Positions 1 through 11,064 of a stretch of DNA of 64,000 nt are shown here, piece by piece (position 1 is the stretch's first letter; each line of letters opens with the position of its first letter). The notes beneath the pieces are model-generated. The model had not been told where the DNA came from. It made no database searches and was given only the letters and a program-made list of their open reading frames with translations. The stretch is taken from the NCBI GenBank assembly GCA_015698045.1, contig BLAL01000191.1, forward strand, positions 124,001-188,000. The letters are read 5' to 3'. Source of the stretch: Rhizophagus clarus. Its lineage: Eukaryota; Glomeromycota; Glomeromycetes; Glomerales; Glomeraceae. Made by a program: the position numbers and the translations under genes.

Positions 1-517
1 TTTTTTTTGTCTGCACTTGAAAGAGTTCGTGCAATAAATGAATCCATCGGCCCATAATTTGACCATTGAGAAAGTAGAGAGGTTAACGAAGAACGTGAAG
101 AAATTGAATCTCTTCGTATTTTTGAAAGTTGTGAATGTTGATCAGTTACATCAGACGTTAAATCAGAAGATAATAAATCATTTCCTATAGATAATTAATA
201 ATATCATTAAATATTATCATTAAAATAATGTTTAACAAAAATTAAAATAATAAAATACTTGTTCTTTTGCCCAATATCTTATTATTTTCTTGTTTAACTG
301 CAAATACTTTATCCTTTTCTTATTGACTGTATGAATCTTGAAAATTTTGGCAGTCTTTAAAATGCTTTAAAATTCTATCAGTTTTATCTACTATCGTTTT
401 TAATTCAGGATGATTTTTGCCAAGCTTATTAAAGTATGCTCTACAATAGCATAATTTATTAGTAGCACCACTTTTTTTCTTTGTCAAAATAATGTATTTT
501 TTCAAACTTTGGACCAT
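1..517 (-). pseudogene. Partial BED-finger / hAT-like transposase gene, cut by left edge
   Basis: Minus-strand reading from 517 gives a lysine-rich start, then LCYCRAYF, and about 30 residues later LKHFKDC, a spacing that resembles a BED zinc finger (Cys pair, then H-x3-C). The same frame meets one TAA at 320-322 and continues with EKDKVFAVKQENNKILGKR. A GT donor at 258 and a CTATAG acceptor at 185 define a 74-bp intron whose phase joins that frame to NDLLSSDLTSDVTDQ, a Ser-rich linker and SQWSNYGPMDSFIART, which runs off the window. From known families, a BED finger followed by such a linker precedes hAT RNase H-like transposase domains. The catalytic part lies outside, so the assignment rests on the N-terminus. 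The single in-frame stop suggests a dead or dying copy; a domesticated host gene is possible. Confidence 0.45.
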
Positions 518-545
518 AGTTAATACAAAAAATAAAAGTTTAACA

Positions 546-956
546 CAGAGTTGTGGACGATAACGTACTGAAAAAATTTTCCCTTTATTTTTTTTCGTGT
601 CTCGTGTTTGTATTCTTTTACAGATGATCGATTTATCTGATTATCATCATGCATAATAATTAATAAACATCCAAAAAAGTGAATCAAAACTTTCATCTCA
701 AGAAAAGTTTAAATAGAAAAAAAATTTTTATGGAAGAAATAGTGAAAAGTTTATTTATTATTAGCGATTTAAATAGCTTAAATTAGTATTGTACTATATG
801 TACGAATCTGATACTAATTGTATTAAATTTGGTTCGTACTGTTGTACTACCACTTAGAAATGTACTAGAACCATTTGTACTAAGTACATCAGTACTAGTC
901 CGAGTACTGTACGAGTACTAAAATTTTGCACATACAGGTGTACTACCACAACCCTG
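546..956. mobile_element. Possible hAT-like MITE (CAGRGTTGTGG ends)
   Basis: The left end reads CAGAGTTGTGG and the right end, reversed, CAGGGTTGTGG; CAGRG starts are common in hAT elements. The right half (about 830-950) is full of GTACTA/TAGTAC motifs, which look like subterminal repeats. I could not find a matching 8-bp duplication beside the ends, so the boundaries are uncertain and it may be a degraded or chimeric copy. No ORF. Confidence 0.35.
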
Positions 957-1023
957 ATTATAATTATTACTAACTTTTTATATTTACGCTTTACTATTTA
1001 TTTATTAAATATTACTAACTTTA

Positions 1024-1038
1024 TTAGTTATATACTAA
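1024..1038. repeat. Left target-site duplication of the LINE
   Basis: TTAGTTATATACTAA occurs here and again at 10918-10932 directly after the poly(A) tail. A 15-bp direct repeat flanking a poly(A)-ended insertion is the signature of target-primed reverse transcription and fixes both ends of the LINE. Confidence 0.9.
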
Positions 1039-1100
1039 TAACTTTAATTGACGAATTTCAAGCATGGAAGTTTGATGACACTATAGAGGAACTAGCCGTC

Positions 1101-4100
1101 TTGCATGCGCCAATTAACAATGATCAGACCGCTGGCATGGAACCTGTACAAGACTACCTCATTATCCGAGACAGAATTGACACGCTCTGGGATAATATTC
1201 TTGCTGCCATACATGTCAGCATGAACATCAGTCTCCCTATGAAAAAGCGATCTTCTCAACGTAATTATCATAAATGCGATGCTGATCTCGTTACAGAAAA
1301 TAAGATCAGACGGCACACCGCTAAAGTCAGAGCCCTGATCAGCCACGTATCCAACTTATCCTGTGGCAAACGCATAAAGTACTTAGCGCTAAACAAGGAA
1401 TCGTGGAGACGAAAGATTGCGCAGTACAACAACGACTACAAAGCTAAAATTTATCACAGTCACATCACGGATAACTCACACATCCTTTCAGAAGAAAACA
1501 TTTTCTCCACTGATTGGATTGTAAAGGCACGTTCAGCCGTCAAACACAGAAGTCGTATTGACGCTTCACACAGCCGCCTTCGAGAAGCTGAACGTATAAA
1601 CGCCAGAATTGAACAGAAATTTGATACTTTCCAAGCGAATCAAACCAAAATTATTAACAATTCGTTGGATCGCCATAAATCTAAGATCACTATTGACAGG
1701 ATTGCTACCACCAATATAGAAGGAGAATCTCACCTTGAAACCAATCCAGACAACATCAATAGACTAGCAGAAGAACACTATGGGGAAACAACACGAGCAC
1801 GCAACACTTCTTATGACAGACTCAATAATTTTTGGACGAACATTTACCAGCCGAAACAACACTGGACTCAACACTTTGCTGATATGAACGAACCCATCAC
1901 TTTGGACGAATGGTTGACCATATTAAGAGAAGTGAACTCCTTCTCCGCAGCGGGACCGTCGGGAATTAGCTATAATCTTATAAAAAAGTTCCCAGAAGAA
2001 ATCCATTTAGTGATTATTAATTTTGTTTCGTTATCTCTAAAGCTAGGCATTGTTCTCAAACAATGGCGTTCGTCAACGATTTGCCCTATTCCCAAACCCG
2101 ATGCTTTCAACTATAATTTAAATAATACTCGTCCAATAGCGTTACTGGATAATATCCAGAAATGCGCGACCAAATTAGTCACAGCCAGGCTAGGGCAAAT
2201 ACTTACACGACACCAGATACTGAAAGGCCCTAACTTCTGCGGATTAAAAGGAGAAGACACCTCCATACCACTTAAGATTTTCAATGATATAATCGAAGAT
2301 GCGAAAGCCAATAAGAAACCGCTCTACGCTACTACACAAGATTTAAAAAAGGCGTATGACTCACTCCCGCTCGCCGGCCTTCGAATGGCACTACTGCGAA
2401 TAGATATACCTACTAATATAGTTAACTGGATTATCGATCTATTCAAACATCGCTCAATGCGTATCATCACCGAATTCGGACTCACGAACAGAATTACAGC
2501 TGGCGACGGCATTGACCAGGGCAACGCCATTTCTCCATTGCTCTGGAGAATCTTTTATAACCCGCTTTTAGTTGCTTTAGCACAAGATGAATCGAACGGA
2601 TACACATTACAAGTGGACTGGCCGCAAGATCTCAATTGCATGACTACCCAAAGCAGATCCATCACCATTCCGGTGATGGCATACATGGACGACACCGTTT
2701 TCACCAACTCAAGCCTAACTGCTCTTCAACGATCGATTGATCTAGCGGCTACTTTTTATACTATCAACGACATTTTCATTAATGGAAAGAAAATGGACTT
2801 TTTGGTCATCAATGATGACTCACCAAAAGATCAGATCTCCATCACGATAGGAACAGACCGCGTTCTTGTCTCACCCACAGAGCACGAAATAAGATACTTA
2901 GGATGCTACTTTGGACCTAGAAGGACAACACTCTACCTTAAAAAGCGGTTAAACTCAGCTATTAATGATTTTGTTTCAGCAACCCGCTCTAAAATATTGT
3001 CAGTGGGACATATAGTCTATTTGGTCAACAGAGTACTTATATCGAAACTGCTTTACGTAGGACAGCTAGCAACGTTATCAGAAAACGAATGGAATTCGCT
3101 TTTCACACCCGTTCTTAAATTAGTCAAACAAAAACTTGGCTTAGCGAGTAGCTTCCCCACTTCTGCTCTCTTCCATCCGGACATTGTAGGCCTAGACTAT
3201 CCGTGGAAGATACTGTGCGCTAACCAAGTGGCTATGCTCGCCAAATACATTAACGGAAACTCCTTAGCCTCTGAAACCACATTGATAAGATTGCTATCCG
3301 CCCAGCTTCAGGCTGGCATTCCTACAAATATTTTGACTTATAACTTAGATGTGTTACTTTTACTTAAACTCATTGTGAGAGCCACCCTCAGCCTACATAC
3401 TTTAATTATAGGACGACAGTTAAACATATCCTTGTGCCAGGATCCTTTTGACGAACAAGATTGGATACTTCTGTATAACGGCACACCGTTAATTGAACTC
3501 TTTGCAGAAATTAGGAAGGTCCACCATTTTCTTACCTTCAGACAATTGGCACGTTTCCCAATCTTTTGGTTAGAACAGATACTACTACCATCGGGCAGAC
3601 TTATCAGCTGGAACCTATACCGACTATTAGCTGGACAATCACCTAAAGGGCGTGTTGCTAAATGGTACAGCACCTTAACCAAGGTCATCCAAACGCAAAG
3701 GCACAGGAACAGTGATACATTGGGTACCAATTTCTCAATTCGTCAAATACTATGGCACTTACTTTCACCTCTACCCTCAGACGGCCGAGCAAAGAAATTT
3801 TTAGCCGTAGGTTTTCCTAATACAATGGAAGCTAATCTCACCATAGGCAAGATTAAGAAAGCGCGCATCCACACGCGTGACTCGCAACACACACAAGAAT
3901 GTTGCCTCATCACACCAGTCACACTCACAGACTCACACTCTTGCGCTGATATGAACGTTGTCACAGCACAAACACAACCCGCAGGGGTAGATCGAATTAT
4001 ACCGAAACAGCGCATCCGCATCCTCCCTATCACTAAGATCTCCGAGGAAGGTTAGCTTATCCACAATGAATGGAAGGAGATCTTAACAATCGGTGTTGAC

Positions 4101-4295
4101 AATCACAGTTCCACCTGGGAGTATGCTCTATCCGCAAACTCACCAGCCGCAGACTTAGAGCTATCAGCGCATGCACAGAATACTCCCGCCGTAAATGTTA
4201 GTATCAATGGATCAGATCTACCTGGGAAAAATGACCTAGTATGGATCCATCGATGGATCTCTAACGCTCCCCTAAGACATGCTTTGATTAGATTT
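1101..4295 (+). pseudogene. LINE reverse transcriptase (first part of the split ORF)
   Basis: RT blocks appear in order: CPIPKPDAFNYNLNNTRPI (RT2); QDLKKAYDS with the first catalytic Asp at about residue 415; GDGIDQGNAISPLLWRIFY (RT5); MAYMDDTVF, the catalytic YMDD box, at about residue 530; then EIRYLGCYFG (RT7) and a thumb. The frame is open upstream of 1101 to the element's truncated edge, so there is no genuine start; the codon at 1101 is TTG. A TAG at 4053-4055 interrupts, after which the same frame continues (LIHNEWKEILTIGVDNHSS) to ALIRF at the insertion point of the nested element. It normally copies LINE RNA at a nicked target. The upstream endonuclease is missing, so this copy could not have transposed. 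Confidence 0.93.
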
Positions 4296-4318
4296 CACTG
4301 GTCAAAATCAATTCTATC

Positions 4319-4522
4319 AGGTACATATCGGGGACTTATATATCGGCGGCTAATCAGATAAATATCGGGTATTTTTACATATCGGGTACCCGATTTATTA
4401 CACTTCAAAATATGCCTAATTACCAAGACCCCGATATCTAAACTATTGGTCACCGATATGTTATTTAATATATATCGGGCACAGTTCTATCTTACACATA
4501 TCGGGTACCCGATATGTGATAC
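4319..4522. repeat. Left subterminal repeats of CACTA copy 1 (ATATCGGGTACCCGATAT motifs)
   Basis: Short direct and inverted copies of ATATCGGG and the palindrome ATATCGGGTACCCGATAT recur over about 200 bp just inside the left TIR. In CACTA elements such subterminal motifs bind the element's DNA-binding protein; that role here is inferred. Confidence 0.75.
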
Positions 4523-4867
4523 AAATTTTAATACGTTAGATTTCATATTATATAACGTATTAAGAAATTTTTTAGAGTTTACTTTCTTTATAGATTTTTC
4601 TTTTTAGAAATTTTTAATTCGTTTAATGTAGTTAAAAAATTTTTATTGTCTTATTTATTGAATGCATTATCAAGTTTATAAATTTTTTGTAAAGTGTTTA
4701 AAAGTATAATTATTATTGTTAATATTTTTATTTTATTACGTATTTTATTACAATAAATTAATAAAAAAGTTACAGTCATTTATAATACAATTTTAAGAAA
4801 AGTTTGCTCAAACTTTTCTTAATCGTGATCACGTTAGGATCAAGAGGAACAAGGGAAACTGCAACCT

Positions 4868-5290
4868 AAAATAAATAAAAGAAACGTTAAACTGTTTCTT
4901 TAATATTCAAAAAATATCCCTCCCTCATTTCAAGTCCGGAGTCCAGCAATCTGAAAAAAATAAAGAAGAAACATTAGTAACGTTTCTTTAATATTAAAAA
5001 AAAATCCCCCGCCCTTTCTAACTTACATTCCCAAGTCTGGTTCGTCCAAGAAGGCCGGCAACCTAAAAAAAATAAAGAAAGAAACGTTAGTAACGTTTCT
5101 TTAATATTAAAAAAAAATCACCACCCTTTCCAACTTATTTCCCAAGTCCGGTTCGTCTAAGAAGGCTGGCAACCTAAAAAAAATAAAGAAAGAAACGTTA
5201 GTAACGTTTCTTTAATATTAAAAAAAAATTCCCCCCACCCCTTCCAACTTACATTCCAAGTCTGGTAGTCCAGCAACCTAAAAAAAAAAT
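4868..5290. repeat. Tandem array with a palindrome inside CACTA copy 1
   Basis: About four units of roughly 105 bp. Each holds the near-perfect palindrome AAGAAACGTTAGTAACG plus TTTCTT, followed by an A tract, a C/T-rich patch and an AAGTCYGGTTCGTCCAAGAA-like stretch. The same array is in copy 2 at about 18236-18650, so it belongs to the element. Confidence 0.8.
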
Positions 5291-5980
5291 AAAAAAAAAA
5301 TTATGGTTTAGAAAACCGTAAAAATAGATTGATCATGATAATCAATGATCATCAAATTAAATTAAAATGCCGAAACTATTGCATGTAAACGCCAAAAGGT
5401 TTCGGCAGTTTAGCAAAAATGAGTTTGATCACGTATTTTGAAAATGTGAAAGATTATTTCAAGATTTTATATTGTAAATTGATAGATTAGTTCTCTCAAT
5501 TTGATCTATGAAAAGATTTTAGTAACATTTTGGAAGAATCAGCGGTATTAGATCTGTCACGCCTAAATGTACCTTTTTTAAAAATTTATTGGGGACATTT
5601 CATCATTACAATATATTATATAATATATGACGACAGATTGTTTATTTAATTAATACTTTAATAAAAAAAAAATGAATGTTTATTGAATAAAAGCAATTTA
5701 TTATAATAAGCTTTAATTACTTATAATTGAGGTCGAATTTTTTAATTTCAGTTGAATATAGGCTGATATTAAATCAAATTATAAAATAGTAAAAATATTA
5801 AAATAATAATTAGATGACTATATAATATATATATATATTTAATAAAAAATAATAATAATAAAAGATAATAAAAAATAAAAAATAATAATAATAAAAATAA
5901 TAAAAATATAAAAATATAAATAAAAAATAAAAATAAAAATAAAATATAAAAAATACAAAATAAAAAAAAATAAAAATAAT

Positions 5981-6586
5981 TTACGGATTCCGAGGCCGCC
6001 GATGCGCAGTGTTTCTACGCCGCCTACGACTGTGGTGGTTCCCTAAGAAATATATATAAATTTAGAACTTAAATAACTTAAATATAAATTAAAAAAATTC
6101 TTAATAATTACCAGGTCTGTCCCAAAACCTTGTGCGGAACTGCCTATAATATCTTTCTCCTTCCCGGGACCACCTTCCATTTCGCGCACCATTCCTCCAT
6201 TCACAGAAATTCTAAAAATGTTAATACTATTAATTTTTTATTTTTTTTTATTTTTTTTTATGATTTATTATTATTTTACTAATATTAAAATTCCTGACCA
6301 AGTTTCTCCACTTTCTTTCTACCTGTTGGCCAGTGAACCTCACGCGGAACCGTCTCCGAATTCTTCGAGCTAGGCTCTCCCAGAATTCGGAGCGGTCCCT
6401 CCCGGGTATGTCATGGTAGTAGTTGTTCCTTCTCCTTTACATTATTTATTTAATTTTTAGATCAGGAAACGTAAGAGAAAAAAAAACTAGAATATGATCA
6501 AAGTTATTTATTAGTTTTCATTTAATTTTTTACCTCCTATATCTTATTAAATATTCAGTTATTGCATCAGTCCAATTTGCGGGCAT
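5981..6586 (-). CDS. Spliced trihelix (Myb/SANT-like) DNA-binding protein carried by the CACTA element
   Basis: Exon 1 (6586-6534) starts MPANWTDAITEYLIRYR; a GTAAAA donor at 6533 and acceptor ending at 6435 remove 99 bp in phase. Exon 2 (from 6434) gives YYHDIPGRDRSEFWESLA, RRRFRVRFTGQQVERKW and RNLVRNFN. The pattern W-T, F-W-x2-L-A, F-T-x-Q-Q-V-x2-K-W is that of the trihelix/Myb-SANT-like fold. Exon 3 (6211-6112) encodes CEWRNGARNGRWSREGERYY and FRTRFWDRP. Exon 4 (6042-5981) gives GNHHSRRRRRNTAHRRPRNP and a stop. The junction of exons 2 and 3 is uncertain: the best GT donor (6279) is out of phase with exon 3, and GTCAGG about 20 bases earlier would be in phase. GC-rich exons stand out from AT-rich introns. 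It may be the element's own TnpA-like binding protein or a captured host gene; the choice is open. Confidence 0.6.
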
Positions 6587-7406
6587 TTTAAGAAAAAGAA
6601 TATATAATAATAAAAAATAACGGCAACAAATTTTAAGAAAAAGAATATATAATAAAAATAACGATAACAAATTTATTGTAAGAAAAAAAAAAAGATGAAA
6701 CCTCTTTTTATAAACAATTTTTTATCACCTTGTATTATTATATTAATTACCCTTCAAGAACATTTATGAAAATTGTTCTAATTTCTCAAATATGTCATGA
6801 TTGTTATGATCTGTCTTCTTTATATTAATTATAATACAGATACGGATCTACAATACAATCAATCACAATGAACAAGTTAAACTTGACCTAAACTCAATTG
6901 TTATGATCATGATTCCAAAATATCAAGATAAAGGTCTTTTTTTTAATTATATATCAAATCTAAAAAAGGTAAAATCTAATAATACAGATACGTAAATAAA
7001 TAGTGTTTTTTATTTTGGTTTATAATAAGCTTTTGCCAATTATAGACTACAAATAAAACAATTACAGATCTACAATACATTACACAAAGATCTTGAGCGA
7101 ACGAGTTAAACTCGAGTTGAACTCGAGTTCAACTCGAGTTCAAAGCAAACAATTTAAATTCCAAATAAAATATCCAAGATTAACAAAAAAGTTGGTAACA
7201 TTATAATGAAATCGGTAGTAAAACTTAATTTAATCATCTTTAATTAGGTATAAAAATTCTGATAAATTTAATAAAATCAGTGATTTTTTAATAATTTTAT
7301 CAACTCAAGTTGAGCACGAATAGTGAATAATCAAGTTTGTGCTGCTTCGCTAATATTAACTTGTGTATTCGATAGGTGACCGATTTTGTGGCTGATGTGG
7401 CTGAAT

Positions 7407-7838
7407 ATAATATTACCCAAATAACCAATAAAAATTGATAATTTTGTTGATCATGTGATTGTACGATCATGGTTTAATTATTTATTTATCGTATTTTTTT
7501 TTTTTTTTTTTTTCAAAAACTTTTTCTCTCTCTCTCAAATTTTTACTTTATTGTTTTGTCTAAAAAATAAAGATAAAGGTATATTTTTTGTTGAAATTTC
7601 TTTTCCCATTATTATGTTATTTATAATATTACCCAAATAACCAATAAAAATTGATAATTTTGTTGATCATGTGATTGCACGATCACGATTTAATTATTTA
7701 TTTATCGTTTTTTTTTTTTTTTCAAAACTTTTTTCTCTCTCTCTCAAATTTTTACTTTATTGTTTTTGTCTAAAAAATAAAGATAAAGGTATATTTTTTG
7801 TTGAAATTTCTTTTCCCATTATTATGTTATTCTTAACA
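7407..7838. repeat. 216-bp tandem duplication in CACTA copy 1
   Basis: ATAATATTACCCAAATAACC starts at 7407 and again at 7623; both units continue through GATCATGTGATTG, a T tract, TTTTTCTCTCTCTC and a T-rich tail. In copy 2 the first unit carries the Tc1/IS630 insertion. Hydrophobic short ORFs here are translations of T-rich DNA. Confidence 0.8.
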
Positions 7839-7839
7839 C

Positions 7840-8320
7840 TCTTATTAATATATTTTTCCAACGTATTTCTTCTCACTAACGTCCTAAACAATGTTCTACT
7901 ATCGAGTTTTTTACTTTATTGGTTTTTCTAAAAAATAAATACAAAGGTACATTTTTTGTTGAAATTTCTTTTTCCATCCTGTTAACACTCTTACTAATAT
8001 TTTTTTCTAATGTGTTTCCTCCTACTAACGTTCCTACTAACGTTCCTACTAACAATGTTCTACTGTTAAACATTTTTTATTTCTTACTTTTACTAACACT
8101 TCTACTAACATTAACACTAACATTAATACTTATACTTTATATTTTTTTTTTATTGACGTTCCTTTTCTACTTCTACTAACTTTCATACTAACATTAATAC
8201 TAACACTTTCTAATGTAAAAATTTTTTTATTAACGTTCCTTTTCTTTTGCTAACACTTCTACTAATATTCATACTAACACTTTTATTACTAACATTTTAC
8301 TTTCTTTCAAATTAAATAGA
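7840..8320. repeat. Low-complexity CTAAC-rich tract
   Basis: Irregular repeats of ACTAACATTAATA, ACTAACGTTCCT and CTTCTACTAACA, T-rich on the plus strand. Shared with copy 2 (24270-24730). No coding evidence. Confidence 0.6.
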
Positions 8321-8549
8321 TATAATGAAATGAAAACAAGCAAACAAGTGAACATTAATTGTAAATTTGTGTAAAGAGTAGTGAATTTTTTTTATAATAT
8401 TTTTTGTATAATATTTTTTTTTATTATCGATTGAAAATATAAATAAAACTTTCAGTAATTACAATTAAATGAATTAAATTACTTTTAAATTACAATTGTA
8501 TTAAAATTATAAATCTACTACTATTAATGCCCCATAAATGCTATACTTT

Positions 8550-8912
8550 TCGGCTATCCGATATGTGTGAAAATTATGAAATTATGCTTATATTTCAAAT
8601 ACAAATAGGATACATATCGGGTATATATAGGATACTTATTAGCACTATCCGATAAGTGTATAATATCTGTCCGATATTTTTTTAAAATATATCGGGTACC
8701 CAATAAATCTATGATATGTAACCGATATTTAACTACCCAATATGTATGAGAAATGTACCCGATATGTACGTTATATGTCACCGATTTTCTGCATCCGACG
8801 GGTATATATCGGGTACCCGATATGTGTAGTATTATTAAATAGCATACACATATTTCACACATATCGGGTACATATCAGGTACCCGATATGTACCCGATAT
8901 GTACCCGATAGC
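8550..8912. repeat. Right subterminal repeats of CACTA copy 1
   Basis: Same ATATCGGG/TACCCGATAT motifs, more than ten copies, ending with back-to-back TACCCGATATG units next to the right TIR. Short ORFs crossing this block on both strands are by-products of the repeats. Confidence 0.75.
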
Positions 8913-8929
8913 ATCAATTTTAACCAGTG

Positions 8930-10570
8930 TTTAATGAGATGATTACTAACAATATGACAGCAGAAGAGACATTAAATTTTTATACTGACGGATCGTTACA
9001 ACAAGGCCCTATTAACAATACGCTATCTCACTACGCGGCGGACAACATTACTAGCGACATGGGAGCAGGGGTTTACTTAGAAATGCAAAATAATACCGTG
9101 CTCACTACGTCAGCCAGAGTGGCATTCTGGCCCTCATCCACTAGGGCGGAATTGGTGGCCATATTCTTAGCGCTTTTAGTGACGCCGAGCGATTCAGCTG
9201 TCAGGATACACACGGATAGCCAATGCGCCATATCTGCCATCAATAACTGGAACGACCCTCGTACCAGAGCGAGAATGAAACAACCTAACGCACTAGTAAT
9301 TATGAAGATCAAAATGGTTTGCAAGGAGAAACAGTTAAACTTGGAACTGGTGAAGGTCAAAGGTCATGATGGGAACGAAGGAAATGAAGCTGCTGATAGA
9401 TTAGCAAAAGAGGGTTTAAATAGTGATAACATTTTTGACAGTAGAATAGATTTTACTAACCATGATATCAGATTCTTCCCCGCTTTTAAAGATATCCCCA
9501 TAGAAACCAATCTACGGCGCTTTATTTTGCGAATTTTTAACACTTTTGATGCTACTGAGTGGTCACTCCTCAACATTAACTGCGAAGAATGTCATTTAAA
9601 TTCAGTTTAATGTGACTGGCAGGTTACTTGGATGCTAATTAACCAATTTACAGGCTTTCGCTACTGATCCGTCAATATCAATCGATTATTATGTTTTTTA
9701 TTTAAACTTCTTCACAAGGCACTCCCTTTAGGCCAGGCGCTAGCGCAATGCAAACTGATGCTATACAATCATTATTTATGCACTGGCTGCAACAGCGAAA
9801 AAGAAACTTGGACTCATCTCATGAACTGTACTGCTTACGAGGACAAATGGGCCCTGATTCACGAACAACTTTCAAAGGATTTTTGCTTCATCATTAATCA
9901 ATGCCTGGCAGCAGACTCACTCAACGAACACGCAACGTGATGGTGCACACACGAGATATTAGGCTTATCGCCACCATCTGATGAATTTCGCCAGTTCCGC
10001 AGCATAGCTATCTTGGTCAGAGCTAATAGCGGTTGGATCAGGACACTACAGACTATGCTCCGCATATCGACCAGCGTTGCAAGGGAGATTATGGCTAATC
10101 TCATCTTACGCTTTGTTTTAGCATTCAAACACCACATCTGGATCTCACGATGCAATCTCACTGTGGAATGGGAGAAACGAAACAACATATCCACTCAGGT
10201 GAAACGAGCCTCCATGCAACGATCCCAACACGGATACCTTGATCTCTGTGCAATACAAACACAGAATCGCCCTACCCCGCCGGCTTACGCAAGTGATAGT
10301 AACAGATTGCCCGCACATCATAGACACGATATTAATCAGGCGACCTTTGACAGCTACACAGATTGCATAGTTTACGATGATCTGCCTCTCCCGGTGCTTA
10401 CACCACCCCCCTTAAAACACAAAACTGCGGCAGAACGTAAGGCTGCCGCGGTGCCTTTAACATGGAAAGCGATCGATGGATTCATCAAATCGTTTCAAGT
10501 GGATTCTTGGCTACCGACGATGCGCGCCAAGCCTCGATTCAAGGTTTTTCTTCAACAAGTATTAGTGTGA
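8930..10570 (+). pseudogene. LINE RNase H domain and CCHC zinc knuckle (second part of the split ORF)
   Basis: Continues the RT frame exactly once the nested element and one TTT duplication are removed (ALIRF, then NEMITNN). RNase H motifs: FYTDGSL with the first Asp, STRAELVAIFLAL with Glu, IHTDSQCAISAI with the second Asp, and VKGHDGNEGNEAADRLAKEG with the terminal His and Asp, so all four acidic residues are present. Further on, YLCTGC, then THLMNC, forms a C-x2-C-x8-H-x4-C knuckle typical of the C-terminus of RNase H-bearing LINEs. The frame is broken by TAA at 9608-9610, TGA at 9665-9667 and TGA at 9938-9940, and ends naturally at 10568-10570 (FLQQVLV). No other frame change is needed. 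RNase H would remove RNA from the cDNA hybrid. Confidence 0.93.
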
Positions 10571-10884
10571 ATTTAATGGTTTTAATGGGGTTATTTTTAT
10601 GGAGGGGTTGAAGTGTTATTTTGGTTTATATTTTAGTTAGTTTATTGTTAATTTGTTATGATTGTTATTTATTTTTATTATTTTAGGGTATTTAATTTTT
10701 GGTTAGTTTATTATTTGTTAATTTTTAGATTTATTTTTATTTATTAGTTAATTTTATAATTCTTTAATTAATGCATTGGTGGATGATTAGACCGGTTTTA
10801 GAACTGGGAGTACCCATAGCTAGTCAGAAGTGATTATAGTTGTAATCCTATCTTGCTTAATAAATGATGGTATGGCTTCAACAC

Positions 10885-10917
<33 letters not shown>
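10571..10917 (+). other. LINE 3' UTR and poly(A) tail
   Basis: AT-rich, T-biased untranslated region of about 315 bases, ending in AATAAA (10859-10864) and 32 A residues (10886-10917). It ends exactly at the second copy of the target duplication (10918-10932). Confidence 0.85.
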
Positions 10918-10919
<2 letters not shown>

Positions 10920-11064
10920 AGTTATATACTAACATATTATTATGATAAATATTTTTATTTTAAATACTTATCTGTTATTAATATAAATAAAGATACTGTG
11001 TTTTATTATGTGCTATAATAAATTTTATTATTCATTATATGATTCTACAAAAATTGGTCATTCA

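Larger units (their letters stand above)
4296..8929. mobile_element. CACTA/EnSpm-like (CMC-type) DNA element, copy 1
   Basis: Left end CACTGGTCAAAATCAAT; right end reversed CACTGGTTAAAATTGAT; match continues into CTATCRGGTACATATCGGG. A TTT duplication (4293-4295, 8930-8932) flanks it, and removing the element plus one TTT restores the LINE reading frame, which proves the boundaries. CAC-starting TIRs, 3-bp duplications and dense subterminal repeats are hallmarks of the CACTA group. No DDE transposase is visible, so it is probably non-autonomous. Inside are subterminal palindromes, a palindromic tandem array, a spliced trihelix gene on the minus strand and a 216-bp duplication. A second copy lies at 17655-25344. 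Confidence 0.85.
1039..10917 (+). mobile_element. 5'-truncated LINE with RT, RNase H and poly(A) tail, interrupted by a CACTA-like element
   Basis: Non-LTR retrotransposon flanked by a 15-bp duplication and ended by 32 A residues (10886-10917) with AATAAA at 10859-10864. Subtracting the 4,637 bp added by the nested DNA transposon leaves about 5.2 kb. The 5' end enters an open frame immediately (DEFQAWKFDDTIEELAVLHAPIN), so the endonuclease and any ORF1 were lost at insertion. RT, then RNase H, then a CCHC knuckle in one ORF resembles the I/Tad-type LINE groups seen in fungi. The element has one interrupted frame throughout, with four nonsense codons, so it is dead but not ancient. It is recent enough to keep an exact target duplication. 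Confidence 0.9.

Noticed and set aside
7455-8179. Short hydrophobic ORFs in CACTA copy 1 (and 24132-24583 in copy 2)
   Set aside because: T-rich low-complexity translation; no conservation of frame between units.
8542-8942. ORFs on both strands rich in Tyr-Ile-Pro-Ile-Cys
   Set aside because: They are translations of the ATATCGGGTACCCGATAT subterminal repeats.
10886-10917. Simple A-tract by chance
   Set aside because: Its position between the LINE 3' UTR and an exact copy of the 15-bp duplication identifies it as a poly(A) tail.
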